The position numbers and the translations under genes were made by a program. Source: Clostridia bacterium (GTDB taxonomy: Bacteria; Bacillota; Clostridia; Christensenellales; CAG-138). From it: DNA of 33,595 bases. The stretch covers positions 1 through 33,595 of the forward strand of contig JAEDCW010000017.1 of assembly GCA_016293975.1 (NCBI GenBank). Direction: 5' to 3'. The notes beneath the pieces were generated by a model, which saw nothing but the letters and a program-made list of their open reading frames with translations, made no database searches and was not told the origin of the DNA. Shown piece by piece: positions 24,598 through 33,043 of this stretch; the first letter of the stretch is position 1, and the number at the start of each line of letters is the position of its first letter.

Positions 24598-24737
24598 ACT
24601 GCTTACAAGCTTGGGTTATCGGGCGTCAATTACTGCGCAGGAGGGCAGAAGCTCGGTGTTATCGCTATTATGGTGATGGCGGCAACTGCTGTGTGCGGTG
24701 TGATTTTTATAAAAAATGACAGATAGATTCCCCTGTA

Positions 24738-24773
24738 AAAAGAGCACCTCTTCAGATTAAGAGGTGTTCTTTT
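24738..24773. terminator. Bidirectional terminator between gapA and the M29 peptidase
   Basis: AAAAGAGCACCTCTT pairs with AAGAGGTGTTCTTTT (one G-T pair) around a six-base loop, with A- and T-runs on either side. It faces the minus-strand peptidase gene and can also catch plus-strand readthrough. Confidence 0.85.
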
Positions 24774-24814
24774 ATCGTACCAACTATATTGAAGCCTTTA
24801 ATCGCGGATGACGA

Positions 24815-25930
24815 TTACTTCAAATTCTCGGGGTTCAGGCACTCCAACTCGGGAAGCACAAAGCGACCGTCTTTTCTTACGAGCACGCCGTCGAAGTACA
24901 TTTCGCCGCCGCCGTATTCGGGAGTCTGTATGCATACGAGGTCCCAGTGCAGAGCGGACTTGTTTCCGTTGTAGCAGTCGTCATAACATGCTCCGGGCGT
25001 GAAGTGGAAGCTGCCCATTATCTTCTCGTCAAACAGCGTGTTCTTCATGGGAGTGATTATATAGGGGTTGACACCTATCGCAAACTCGCCGACCGAGCGT
25101 GCGCCCTCGTCCATGTCGAATATGTGGTTGATTCGGGCGGTATCGTTTGCCGTTGCCTCTACGATGCGTCCGTTTTCGAATCTCAGACAGATATCCTCGA
25201 ATGTGAAGCCATCCTGGACAGAGGGAGTGTTATAGGTTATCGTTCCGTTTATTGAGCCCATGACGGGGGCTGTGAATATTTCACCGTCGGGGATATTTAC
25301 CTTGCCGGCGCACTTGATTGCAGGAAGTCCCTTAATTGAGAACGATATATCTGTGCCCTTGCCGACTATTCTTACCATGTCGGTGCGCTCCATGAGCTCC
25401 TGAAGCGGAGTCATCGCCCTGTCCATCTTTGAGTAGTCGAGGTTGCATACGTCAAAGTAGAAGTCCTCGAATGCCTCCGTGCTCATGTTTGCCATTTGAG
25501 CCATTGCGGCTGTCGGATAGCGCAGGACGACCCAACGTGTCTTGGGAACTCTGATTTTGCCGTGTACTTCTTCGTTGTAATACTTGGCGTAGAGCGACAT
25601 TCTTTCGGAGGGAACATCGGAAAGCTCTGTGCTGTTGAGCACGCCGGAGAAGCCTATGAAGCAGTCCATCTTACTCATGAGCAGAGCGTCTGCCTCAGCC
25701 CTAATCTTGAGCTGTGTCTCGTTGTAGCCCATGCCCAATGCTCTCTCGATATCGCTTCTGTTCTGCCAAACGAAGGGGTTTCCGCCGGCCTTATAGACCT
25801 CGCGTATGAGCGCCAACACGAGCGGCTCATTGCCGTTTGTCGATGAGATCAGTACATTTTCGTTGGGTTTTACATCGCATGAAAACGTGACCAGCGTATG
25901 TGCAAGCTGTTCTATTCTCTTGTCTGTCAT
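24815..25930 (-). CDS. M29 family metallo-aminopeptidase
   Basis: This 371-residue protein matches the AmpS/PepS/aminopeptidase T family, cytoplasmic dimers with two metal ions. The expected ligands are all visible: the Glu in PDGEIFTAPV, the Glu in EGARSVGEFAIGVNP, the Glu and His of LFDEKIMGSFHFTPG, and His-x-Asp in KSALHWDLVC. It trims N-terminal residues from peptides, useful in an amino-acid-fermenting cell. Start 25930 was chosen because AAGGAG lies 9 bases upstream and the family begins near this Met; a TTG 21 bases earlier is a weaker option. The ribosome site abuts the stop of the upstream glycosyltransferase gene (13 bases between the genes), implying an operon. Confidence 0.92.
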   Translation of the reverse strand: MTDKRIEQLAHTLVTFSCDVKPNENVLISSTNGNEPLVLALIREVYKAGGNPFVWQNRSDIERALGMGYNETQLKIRAEADALLMSKMDCFIGFSGVLNSTELSDVPSERMSLYAKYYNEEVHGKIRVPKTRWVVLRYPTAAMAQMANMSTEAFEDFYFDVCNLDYSKMDRAMTPLQELMERTDMVRIVGKGTDISFSIKGLPAIKCAGKVNIPDGEIFTAPVMGSINGTITYNTPSVQDGFTFEDICLRFENGRIVEATANDTARINHIFDMDEGARSVGEFAIGVNPYIITPMKNTLFDEKIMGSFHFTPGACYDDCYNGNKSALHWDLVCIQTPEYGGGEMYFDGVLVRKDGRFVLPELECLNPENLK

Positions 25931-25943
25931 TTTATGTTGCTCC

Positions 25944-26867
25944 TTAGTCAATATTTATTTCTTCACCGATTATGTACAAGGGACGGCCCTTGAGCTCGTC
26001 GTACATCCTGTTCATATAAGCACCCTGTATGCCCATGAGAAGCATTGTGATTCCCTGCAGCATTACGATTCCGTCTACTGCCCACAGCCATGAGGGGACG
26101 CCTGCCGCTATAGCGCATACGATAAGTGCGATAAGTCCGAGCCCTGCTATGAAGCATATGCCTGTGCCCAATGCGGTCGATATCGAAAGGGGCTTGTCCG
26201 AAAAGCCCGTTATGCCGTCAAATGCGAGCTTGAGCATCTTTTTGAGCGTGTATTTTGTCTTGCCGGCAAAGCGCTCGTGCCTAACATACTCTACAGGTAC
26301 GGCATTAAACCCCATCCACGCGCTCATGCCTCTGAGGAAGCGATTGTGCTCGCGCATCTGCAGGAACATATCCGCAACCTTTCTGTCGATAAGCCTGAAA
26401 TCGCCCGTATCGAGGGGTATGGGGTAGGCGCTCATAAACGACAACAGACGATAGTAACACGCCGCCGTGAACTTCTTCATAAATGTCTCACCTTCACGCT
26501 TGGCACGCTTGCCGTATGCGATGTCAGCGCCGTTTTCCCACGCTTTGACAAGCTCAGGTATTACCTCGGGTGGATCCTGAAGGTCTGCATCGATTATGAT
26601 GAGCGCATCCCCTTTGGCTATGTCCATGCCGGCGGTAACGGCGAGCTGATGTCCGAAGTTGCGCGAGAATGAGCGTACGCGCACCTTCTTGTCCTGCGCC
26701 GCAATCTCCCGGAGCTGTACGAGCGTGTCGTCACGGCTACCGTCATTTACATAAATGATCTCGTAACCGTAATCGAGCGATTCCATGGTCGCCTTCATGC
26801 GCTCATAGGAAGTCCTGAGCACCTCCTGCTCGTTAAAAACGGGAACTATGAGTGATAGCGTCTTCAT
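25944..26867 (-). CDS. Group 2 membrane glycosyltransferase (undecaprenyl-phosphate type)
   Basis: This 307-residue GT2 enzyme of the DPM1/GtrB/YkoT class probably loads a sugar onto undecaprenyl phosphate at the inner membrane face. Motifs are LSLIVPVFNEQEVL, IIYVNDGSRDDTL, SFSRNFGHQLAVTAGMD, the metal site IIDADLQDPPEV and the acceptor region DTGDFRLIDRKV, followed by RFAGKTKY. Two C-terminal transmembrane helices are seen (about residues 230-255 and 265-285). Start 26867 follows GGAGG by 7 bases; the frame is open 105 bases further upstream but without support. It is co-transcribed with the M29 peptidase gene, with no obvious functional link. The acceptor sugar pathway is not in the window. 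Confidence 0.92.
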   Translation of the reverse strand: MKTLSLIVPVFNEQEVLRTSYERMKATMESLDYGYEIIYVNDGSRDDTLVQLREIAAQDKKVRVRSFSRNFGHQLAVTAGMDIAKGDALIIIDADLQDPPEVIPELVKAWENGADIAYGKRAKREGETFMKKFTAACYYRLLSFMSAYPIPLDTGDFRLIDRKVADMFLQMREHNRFLRGMSAWMGFNAVPVEYVRHERFAGKTKYTLKKMLKLAFDGITGFSDKPLSISTALGTGICFIAGLGLIALIVCAIAAGVPSWLWAVDGIVMLQGITMLLMGIQGAYMNRMYDELKGRPLYIIGEEINID

Positions 26868-26897
26868 TTTGTTTCCTCCGCCCTTCTTACTGGAAAC

Positions 26898-26903
26898 AGT
26901 ATA
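26898..26903 (-). promoter_or_regulatory. -10 box upstream of the glycosyltransferase
   Basis: A minus-strand TATACT lies about 30 bases before the ATG. A weak CTGCAA is found 17 bases further up. Support is limited to these matches and the position. Confidence 0.35.
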
Positions 26904-27090
26904 ACATAGCATGCAGCTTTTTGCAGTAGAGAAAAAAGTCGTAAAGAATATGGCAGTTAAAATCCGGCGCATTGATGACGAGAACGTGGATCAGAAATAT
27001 TTCTTCGTACATGGGGATGGATGATTTTAACGTTTACGCCCGAATTTCACGGTATATTGTATTATTGACGTACCAAAACTGCACCGTAGC

Positions 27091-27118
27091 TTTCATTTTC
27101 GGAAAAAGAGTGTATAAT
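27091..27118 (+). promoter_or_regulatory. Promoter for fba
   Basis: A perfect TATAAT (27113-27118) lies 44 bases before the aldolase start, with a weak TTTCAT 16 bases upstream. A small AGTTG/CAACT hairpin (27128-27141) lies at the start of the predicted message. Confidence 0.45.
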
Positions 27119-27162
27119 GGGTACTGAAGTTGGTTTCAACTACTATCTAACGGAGGTACGAC

Positions 27163-28098
27163 ATGGCTTTAGTAACGAGTAAAGAGATGTTCAGAAAGGC
27201 ATATGAGGGCGGCTATGCCATAGGTGCTTTCAATGTCAACAATATGGAGATCATCCAAGGCATTACGGAAGCGGCAAAGGAAGAGCAGGCTCCGCTTATC
27301 CTTCAGGTATCGAGCGGTGCAAGAAAGTATGCAAACCATACCTATCTTATGAAGCTTATCGAGGCGGCGATTATCGAGACGGACTTGCCTATATGCGTTC
27401 ATCTTGACCACGGCGACACGTTTGAGCTTTGCAAGAGTTGTATTGACGGCGGCTTCACATCGGTTATGATCGACGGTTCGCATCTGTCCTTTGAGGAGAA
27501 CATCGCTCTGACAAAGAGAGTAGTCGAATACGCACACGATCACGGTGTTGTAGTCGAGGGTGAGCTGGGCAGGCTTGCAGGCGTTGAGGATGAGATAAAG
27601 GTATCGCACGAGGACTCTTCATACACAGACCCCGAGCAGGTTCAGGAATTCGTAAACAGCACAGGCGTCGACAGCCTCGCAATAGCTATAGGCACGAGTC
27701 ACGGCGCGTATAAGTTTAAGCCCGGAACACAGCCCAGACTCAGGTTTGACATTCTCGAAGAGGTTGAGCGCAGACTGCCCGGTTTCCCGATAGTCCTTCA
27801 CGGCGCGAGTTCGGTCGTTCCCGAGTTTGTAAAGATGATAAACGAGAACGGCGGCGCGATGCCTGATGCAATAGGTGTACCCGAGTATATGCTGAGAAGA
27901 GCGGCGTCAATGGCTGTATGTAAAATCAACATCGACAGCGACCTGAGACTGGCAATGACAGGCACTATCAGAAAGTATCTTGCCGAGAATCCGAGTCACT
28001 TCGACCCGAGACAGTATCTCAAGCCCGCAAGGCAGGCCATAAAGGAAATGGTACGCCATAAGCTTATTGACGTACTCGGCTGTAACGGCAGGGCCTAA
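27163..28098 (+). CDS. fba: Class II fructose-bisphosphate aldolase
   Basis: This zinc-dependent aldolase splits fructose 1,6-bisphosphate in glycolysis. The 311-residue protein begins ALVTSKEMFRKAYEGGYAIG, the family N-terminus. Active-site landmarks are VHLDHGDTFELC (Asp82, zinc His83), VMIDGSHL, VEGELGRLAGVED (Glu132, Glu134), IGTSHGAYKF (zinc His180), VLHGASSV (zinc His213) and INIDSDLRLA. GGAGG precedes ATG, and a TATAAT promoter lies upstream. The DUF1292 gene follows after 8 bases, so the two share a transcript. Related class II enzymes can act on tagatose bisphosphate, but the motif set and length fit fructose bisphosphate aldolase best. Confidence 0.94.
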   Translation: MALVTSKEMFRKAYEGGYAIGAFNVNNMEIIQGITEAAKEEQAPLILQVSSGARKYANHTYLMKLIEAAIIETDLPICVHLDHGDTFELCKSCIDGGFTSVMIDGSHLSFEENIALTKRVVEYAHDHGVVVEGELGRLAGVEDEIKVSHEDSSYTDPEQVQEFVNSTGVDSLAIAIGTSHGAYKFKPGTQPRLRFDILEEVERRLPGFPIVLHGASSVVPEFVKMINENGGAMPDAIGVPEYMLRRAASMAVCKINIDSDLRLAMTGTIRKYLAENPSHFDPRQYLKPARQAIKEMVRHKLIDVLGCNGRA

Positions 28099-28106
28099 GG
28101 AGTTAT

Positions 28107-28376
28107 ATGGAAGACGTAAATCAGGTTATCACGTTAGTAGATGACAACGGCAATGAGATAGACTTTTTTTTCCTCGACGTAATCGAGTATGACGGCAAGG
28201 AATATGCCGCACTTATCCCCGTGGATGAGAGCGAGGACGGCGACGAGGTTACCATACTCGAGGCAAAGAGAAACGCGGACGGCGAGTTTGACGACATGAT
28301 AGGCATTTCGGACGAAGCTGTGCTGAATGCGGTTTTCGAGCTCTTCATCAAAAACTACAACGAGGACGAGGACTAA
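28107..28376 (+). CDS. DUF1292 family small acidic protein (YrzB-like)
   Basis: This 89-residue, strongly acidic protein matches the DUF1292 family: ITLVDDNGNEIDFFFLDVIE, YDGKEYAALIPVDE, VTILEAKRNADGEF and a C-terminal helix AVLNAVFELFI. Members occur widely in Firmicutes, often beside yrrK/ruvX or alaS, and have no established function. Here the gene sits 8 bases after fba instead, with AAGGAG before ATG and its own terminator after, so it ends the fba operon. No catalytic motif or membrane segment is visible. Confidence 0.85.
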   Translation: MEDVNQVITLVDDNGNEIDFFFLDVIEYDGKEYAALIPVDESEDGDEVTILEAKRNADGEFDDMIGISDEAVLNAVFELFIKNYNEDED

Positions 28377-28390
28377 ATAAAATCACGGTT

Positions 28391-28419
28391 GCGGAGCAGG
28401 GGTTACCTGCTCCGTTTTT
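28391..28419 (+). terminator. Intrinsic terminator of the fba operon
   Basis: CGGAGCAGG pairs perfectly with CCTGCTCCG around a GGTTA loop and runs into TTTTT, 15 bases beyond the DUF1292 stop. Confidence 0.9.
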
Positions 28420-28504
28420 CGTTTATGGCTTTTTATAGGGTTTGCCGCATATACATGGTGAATGAGGTGGGGTTACGACCATAATGACCGGACAGGGGGT
28501 TGCC

Positions 28505-29371
28505 ATGAAAAGAAGAGTAAGACTCGCTATGCTGACACTCGTATATACGACGGCATTACTGATAACTGTAGCTTTTATAGGTCAAGACAGTATAAGCGTG
28601 ATGAATCCCGGCGAAGTGAAAGTTCCTATTATCATGTATCACAGCATTCTCCGGGATAAGAGCCGAGTGAACAAGTACGTAGTTTCGGTCGAATCGCTTG
28701 AAAACGATATGAAATTCTTATTTGAAAACGACTACAAGACCGTGTTTATAAGTGATCTCGTTTCTTATGTCTATGAGGGTACGGCGCTTCCCGAAAAACC
28801 CGTTGTGTTGAGCTTTGACGACGGGCATTACAACAACCTCGTGTATCTGTGTCCCCTGCTTGAGAAGTACGACATGGTCGCATGCATCTCTACGGTAGGC
28901 GCATATACGGAGAAGAGCACGAGGGAGGACGACGGCAATCCCAATTACTCATACTGCACGTGGGAGGAGATAAAGAAGCTTTCACTTTCCGGGCGCGTTG
29001 AGATAGTTAATCATTCATTTGATATGCACAGTACCAACAAGGGCAGGATGGGAGCAAAGCAGAAGTCCGGCGAATCCAGGGAGACATACACGAAGATTCT
29101 GACAAATGACACTATGAGAAACCAGGAATTACTGCGAAGCAAAAGCGGAACGACCCCCATCTGCTACGCATATCCGTTCGGATACTATTCAAAGCTCAGC
29201 GAGGAGATATTGAGGTCGCTCGGCTTTAAGGCGACGCTCTCGTGTTATGAGCGCGTCAACAGGATAAGTGGGGCGGACAGCTTGTACGGCATGGGCAGGT
29301 ACAACAGAGACGGCAGATATTCAACAGAGGCATTCATGAGGAGGCTTGGAATAATCGGCGCAGGAAAATAA
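28505..29371 (+). CDS. Exported polysaccharide deacetylase (NodB-like)
   Basis: This 288-residue protein has an N-terminal membrane anchor or signal (MKRRVRLAMLTLVYTTALLI) and a carbohydrate esterase 4 domain. The lead-in is VPIIMYHSIL. Motif 1, VVLSFDDGHYNN, has the catalytic base and metal Asp. Motif 2, IVNHSFDMHS, has the two metal histidines in H-S-x3-H spacing, as in PgaB/IcaB-like enzymes. The later motif is CYAYPFGYYS. It removes acetyl groups from a surface glycan or peptidoglycan. Start 28505 has AGGGGG about 5 bases upstream; an ATG at 28484 in frame adds seven residues and is less well placed. It opens a cell-envelope gene group. Confidence 0.88.
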   Translation: MKRRVRLAMLTLVYTTALLITVAFIGQDSISVMNPGEVKVPIIMYHSILRDKSRVNKYVVSVESLENDMKFLFENDYKTVFISDLVSYVYEGTALPEKPVVLSFDDGHYNNLVYLCPLLEKYDMVACISTVGAYTEKSTREDDGNPNYSYCTWEEIKKLSLSGRVEIVNHSFDMHSTNKGRMGAKQKSGESRETYTKILTNDTMRNQELLRSKSGTTPICYAYPFGYYSKLSEEILRSLGFKATLSCYERVNRISGADSLYGMGRYNRDGRYSTEAFMRRLGIIGAGK

Positions 29372-29388
29372 AAAACGACGCTCGTTTT
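29372..29388 (+). terminator. Short hairpin after the deacetylase gene
   Basis: AAAACGA and TCGTTTT form a 7-base-pair stem with a CGC loop and a T-run in the 3' arm, directly after the stop codon. The stem is short, so termination may be partial. Confidence 0.5.
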
Positions 29389-29467
29389 GCGCCGTATGTA
29401 TCGTTGTGAGCATGGAATCTGATTTAATAAGCATTTTCCGTGCTTATTTTGGTTTATTTACAAAATG

Positions 29468-29495
29468 TTAACAGAATTACGGTTGCTGCTATAGT
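29468..29495 (+). promoter_or_regulatory. Promoter for the NlpC/P60 protein
   Basis: TTAACA and TATAGT are 16 bases apart. A second overlapping -10-like TATACT follows immediately. They lie about 92 bases before the start codon, leaving a long leader in which no motif was recognised. Confidence 0.45.
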
Positions 29496-29587
29496 ATACT
29501 ATCTATGTCAGCTTTCTGTTGCGCTGTATCCGTAGCACTGGAGGTAAGTTTGATTCAATGGCCTAAAGTATTTTGGAGGTATATCTT

Positions 29588-31477
29588 ATGAAAGTTGCGA
29601 AGAAACTAACTATCATCTCAATTGTTGTAATGCTGTTGTTTGCGCTGTGCATATCGAGTTCTATAGCTATAAATACAGAGAATACGAATACAACGCCGGA
29701 AGAAGCGATATTTGAGGAGATATGCTTTATTCCTGTGGGAACGGATAAGTATTGCGTGGGTTATGCCCCACATCCTGTTGAGCCGGGAGCGCCCGAAGGG
29801 TTTATAGCAAGGCCGGACGGCTCGATATGCATACTTGACTCCGTTAATTATCGAATAATCATAACGGAGGAAGGCAAAGAGCCGCGTTATCTGAATTACG
29901 GCGATGTCCGCAAAACATATGTAAGGAACTTTGCATATGGCGACGGTAAATTCTATTGCCTGGACATGATGTACGACACCGTATTCAGTATTGATGAGGA
30001 GTGCGGAGCTGTGGAGAATGTGCCGATGAACGCGAATATCAACCTTAGTGTGGTGTCGTGGGTAAAGTATCGGGACGGTTCTCTCGAAATGGAGTATTCC
30101 GAAATGAATACGCGCACGCTCGAAACATCCTTGAACATCCTCACGGTGAATACAGAGAACGGCACGGTGTCGTCTGCCAAGAGGGATTTCAGCGTCAATC
30201 GCGAGACGAAAGGCGTCAACGCCGTAGTTGACGGAAAGAAGTACAGCATAGAACTAAAATCGTCCGAAAGGCAGAACTTCGGAATAATCGATACATACAG
30301 TGACGGAAGCATACTGACTATCGTATGCGAGGATGCGCCCGGGGTAGATGTCATTTGGACCGAGGATACATTCAGGACGTTCGATAAAAACGGTGTCTGC
30401 ACGGGATACGCCCTGATAGACAAATCGGCGCAGTTCACGTTCCCGTACAGAAATACATTTGTCGATGAGAATGATAATACTTATTACATGACGTGCGAGT
30501 CGGATGGCGTTCATATCTACAGAATTATATTCGGAAAGAGCTACACGTCGAATATGGATGAGGTCGTAGCTCAGGGAAAGCTGTTAGATGAGGCGAATGA
30601 TAAGCTGCTAAAAGATTTATGTGCAGATGATACCGAATATGCTGGATACCAGTTGGCATGTCCGGATGGGTGTGGAGAGACTAGTAGTTGGACTGAGGGG
30701 ATTAATTCGATTTCATTAACTCGAAGTCAAGTTCAGACACGTGCAAATCAGTACAGGAATATGACGTGGGTATTGAATGCATGGAACAAGAATTTTACTG
30801 GTTTCAGTGACGTAACGCTCCCGGTATATGTACAGAATGCGTCATCGGGAACAACATTGACTGGTATGCCATATGCATGGGGCAAGAACGATTCTATTGA
30901 TGGTTTCCGAAGCAAAATAGCGGTCTCGCAGATTGGTGAGCACTGTATAGCTGGAAACACAAATAGCACGAACGCACTGAACAGCAGAATAGCTGGTACT
31001 GATTGCTCAGGGTTTGTGGGCAGAGTATATGGTATCACTGAAAAGAAGGGAACCGAGCATTTTTATCGTGAAATAGGTAACTTTTTACCAAATGGGACAA
31101 GTCCTAAATTGATGGATTTCTATGTGAAAGCTAATCACCATATAGTACTATATGTTTCTCAACTAGGTAACAATAATACAACAATAATTGATGCTACCAC
31201 AGGTAGTACCAATATAGACAGGGTTACTCAAAGAAATGTTACTACGAGTTCGTATTTTTCGGGATATTCGGCAAAAACGCCATGGAATGTTGAATGTACT
31301 ACACCGTCAAGCTACAGCTCGAATAGCACAGTACACTGGAAGTCGTGTACTGATTGCGGAATAACGGTTGTTCCACTCACAGCGCATACACCAGGACAGG
31401 CGATGAATGGTAGGGTTAGCTGTACTGTATGCGGCAGAGTTTTGTCTATTGTGATCGAAGAGTCATTACAAAAATAA
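29588..31477 (+). CDS. Secreted protein with propeller-like N-terminus and NlpC/P60-type domain
   Basis: This 629-residue exported protein starts with a signal peptide (MKVAKKLTIISIVVMLLFAL, then CISSSIA). Residues about 40-340 carry repeating strand segments such as GFIARPDGSICILDSVNYRI and FAYGDGKFYCLDMMYDTVFS, suggestive of a beta-propeller. Residues about 395-560 resemble an NlpC/P60 papain-like fold: GTDCSGFVGRVYG supplies the nucleophile Cys473, and KANHHIVLYVS the histidine (517 or 518). Asp in TIIDATTG may be the third polar residue. The C-terminus has paired Cys motifs, HWKSCTDCGITVVPLTAHTP and SCTVCG, as in clostridial surface-protein repeats. It probably cleaves wall peptides or related amides. 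GGAGG lies 8 bases before ATG. The last third is visibly richer in A/T than the first part. Confidence 0.75.
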   Translation: MKVAKKLTIISIVVMLLFALCISSSIAINTENTNTTPEEAIFEEICFIPVGTDKYCVGYAPHPVEPGAPEGFIARPDGSICILDSVNYRIIITEEGKEPRYLNYGDVRKTYVRNFAYGDGKFYCLDMMYDTVFSIDEECGAVENVPMNANINLSVVSWVKYRDGSLEMEYSEMNTRTLETSLNILTVNTENGTVSSAKRDFSVNRETKGVNAVVDGKKYSIELKSSERQNFGIIDTYSDGSILTIVCEDAPGVDVIWTEDTFRTFDKNGVCTGYALIDKSAQFTFPYRNTFVDENDNTYYMTCESDGVHIYRIIFGKSYTSNMDEVVAQGKLLDEANDKLLKDLCADDTEYAGYQLACPDGCGETSSWTEGINSISLTRSQVQTRANQYRNMTWVLNAWNKNFTGFSDVTLPVYVQNASSGTTLTGMPYAWGKNDSIDGFRSKIAVSQIGEHCIAGNTNSTNALNSRIAGTDCSGFVGRVYGITEKKGTEHFYREIGNFLPNGTSPKLMDFYVKANHHIVLYVSQLGNNNTTIIDATTGSTNIDRVTQRNVTTSSYFSGYSAKTPWNVECTTPSSYSSNSTVHWKSCTDCGITVVPLTAHTPGQAMNGRVSCTVCGRVLSIVIEESLQK

Positions 31478-31510
31478 AAACACAATTTGATTTGCAGGAG
31501 GATATGTGCA

Positions 31511-32770
31511 ATGAAAACTGACATTTATCGGATACTTCGCATAGCGTCGATTCTCATGGCAATACTTGCCGTAATGACGACACTCGGATGCAACCGGATT
31601 GATGAGCCTGTGACTACGCAAACGCCAAGCGCCGACACACCTGCGCCTCAAATATCGCTGGGGCCGACTGTCGACCCAATGACGATGGCAGACGAGTTGA
31701 CTTACTCTCAGTTCGTTGGGAACGGGGGCGAGTCTAACAACCCTTATTGTTATCTGATCGACAATCCCGATAATCTGCAGATACAGCAATATGCAGTGGG
31801 AGAGACCGTGCAAATAGGCGAAATGACGGTGCGCGCAATCATTACGAGCTCGAAGGAATACTTGCCGCAGACGACGTGGGACCTCTACATCAATGTCAAC
31901 GGCGACGCCAAGCACGTTGGAACCATGGAAACACCGTTTTTCATCAAAGAAATGAAAGTTTCGCTTACCGCCATAGACTTTGAGGGCGACGGCTTTGACC
32001 CGGACGATTTGATGATAAACATGCACGGCTTACCGTATATTGAAACTTATATGTACGGAAATGCGGAGAATAACCCGTATGCCGGAAGGATATATCGCGT
32101 TACCGCGAACGGTGATGTGTCTGCTGAATACCGCTGTAGCAATCTGGCAGGCAACAGGATGATATACCCCGAGTATAGATACGACGGTGAAGCGCTCGTA
32201 CTCAAGAGCAACGATATGACGGTCAGTAATCATTACTGCCCGCTTCACGACAATGAAGACTGGTATAGCTTTGAGGTAATTAAGGAATTTGAGATACAGG
32301 GCATAGATGCCTCTGGTATGCCTGCGGCGATCACCGTACCTGCGGGCTCTACGATTCAGCTTACTAATCCTCCCGACGCTAACGGCCCATACGGGGATTC
32401 CTTTGAAAGGGAGCATACGGAAGACTTATACGTATTGACGGAGTACGGCGATGGCTATGTAAATTACGAATGGCTCAAAGAGAGCGGCTGTATAAAGGGA
32501 GACATAACCATAATAGAATACCTCGTGCTTGCTATAGACTATGAGTTTGAAATACTCAAAGAGGACGGGGAGTACGCAAGCGAGATACTTGAGAAAGGCA
32601 CTATGGTGCGCCTTGTAACATATAATCCCGAAATGCACGTCGTGATATTTGAGACGTATGACAGAAGGCGCGGAAGGATTCAAATGGATGGACAAGGTGA
32701 CTTTAATTCCTACGTCGACGATGAAGGCAAGCATAGGAGCCTGTTTATAGGCGGCGAATACTCCGGTTGA
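31511..32770 (+). CDS. Putative lipoprotein of unknown function
   Basis: I do not recognise this 419-residue protein. It has a lipoprotein signal (IASILMAILAVMTTLGCNR, lipobox Thr-Leu-Gly-Cys). A Thr/Pro linker follows (TTQTPSADTPAPQ), then a largely beta-strand extracellular region without a known catalytic motif. The middle contains EYRYDGEALVLKSNDM and an acidic segment, and the last part (ATMVRL-like strands, ETYDRRRGRIQMDG) recalls small beta-barrel wall-binding domains only loosely. Start 31511 has GGAGG 9 bases upstream. It lies 33 bases after the NlpC/P60 gene with no terminator between them, so the two surface proteins are probably co-expressed. The same design (lipobox plus Thr/Pro linker) is seen in the unrelated lipoprotein at 3170-3847. 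Confidence 0.75.
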   Translation: MKTDIYRILRIASILMAILAVMTTLGCNRIDEPVTTQTPSADTPAPQISLGPTVDPMTMADELTYSQFVGNGGESNNPYCYLIDNPDNLQIQQYAVGETVQIGEMTVRAIITSSKEYLPQTTWDLYINVNGDAKHVGTMETPFFIKEMKVSLTAIDFEGDGFDPDDLMINMHGLPYIETYMYGNAENNPYAGRIYRVTANGDVSAEYRCSNLAGNRMIYPEYRYDGEALVLKSNDMTVSNHYCPLHDNEDWYSFEVIKEFEIQGIDASGMPAAITVPAGSTIQLTNPPDANGPYGDSFEREHTEDLYVLTEYGDGYVNYEWLKESGCIKGDITIIEYLVLAIDYEFEILKEDGEYASEILEKGTMVRLVTYNPEMHVVIFETYDRRRGRIQMDGQGDFNSYVDDEGKHRSLFIGGEYSG

Positions 32771-32821
32771 CGGATAAAGCCCAACACGATTGGCGGAGTG
32801 TCGTAAGACAGTAAAATATAC

Positions 32822-32852
32822 AAAAGGCGTGACGAAAGTGGTCACTCCTTTT
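32822..32852. terminator. Terminator between convergent genes
   Basis: AAAAGG-c-GTGAC pairs with GTCAC-t-CCTTTT (one mismatch) around a seven-base loop, with A- and T-runs at the edges. It closes the lipoprotein transcript and can serve the opposing gene. The remaining spacer (32853-33043) holds no gene I can support. Confidence 0.7.
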
Positions 32853-33043
32853 ACCTTAAGAGGATAGCCACAAAGCGGCGCAAGAAATACAGTCCCTTGC
32901 TCGCAACGCAGTGACATAAAGCACCTGGACATTTTAGGGTACCCAGGACGTTTTGCCTCGCAGAGCGCACATGTGGGATTACCCCGTATAGAAGTGAGCC
33001 CGTGTATCTGTTCGACAAACTGAAATTGGCTTTGCTATTCACG

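Noticed and set aside
31466..32026. Minus-strand open frame of 186 codons opposite the lipoprotein gene
   Set aside because: The plus-strand frame has a signal peptide, lipobox and strong ribosome site; the minus frame has none of these.
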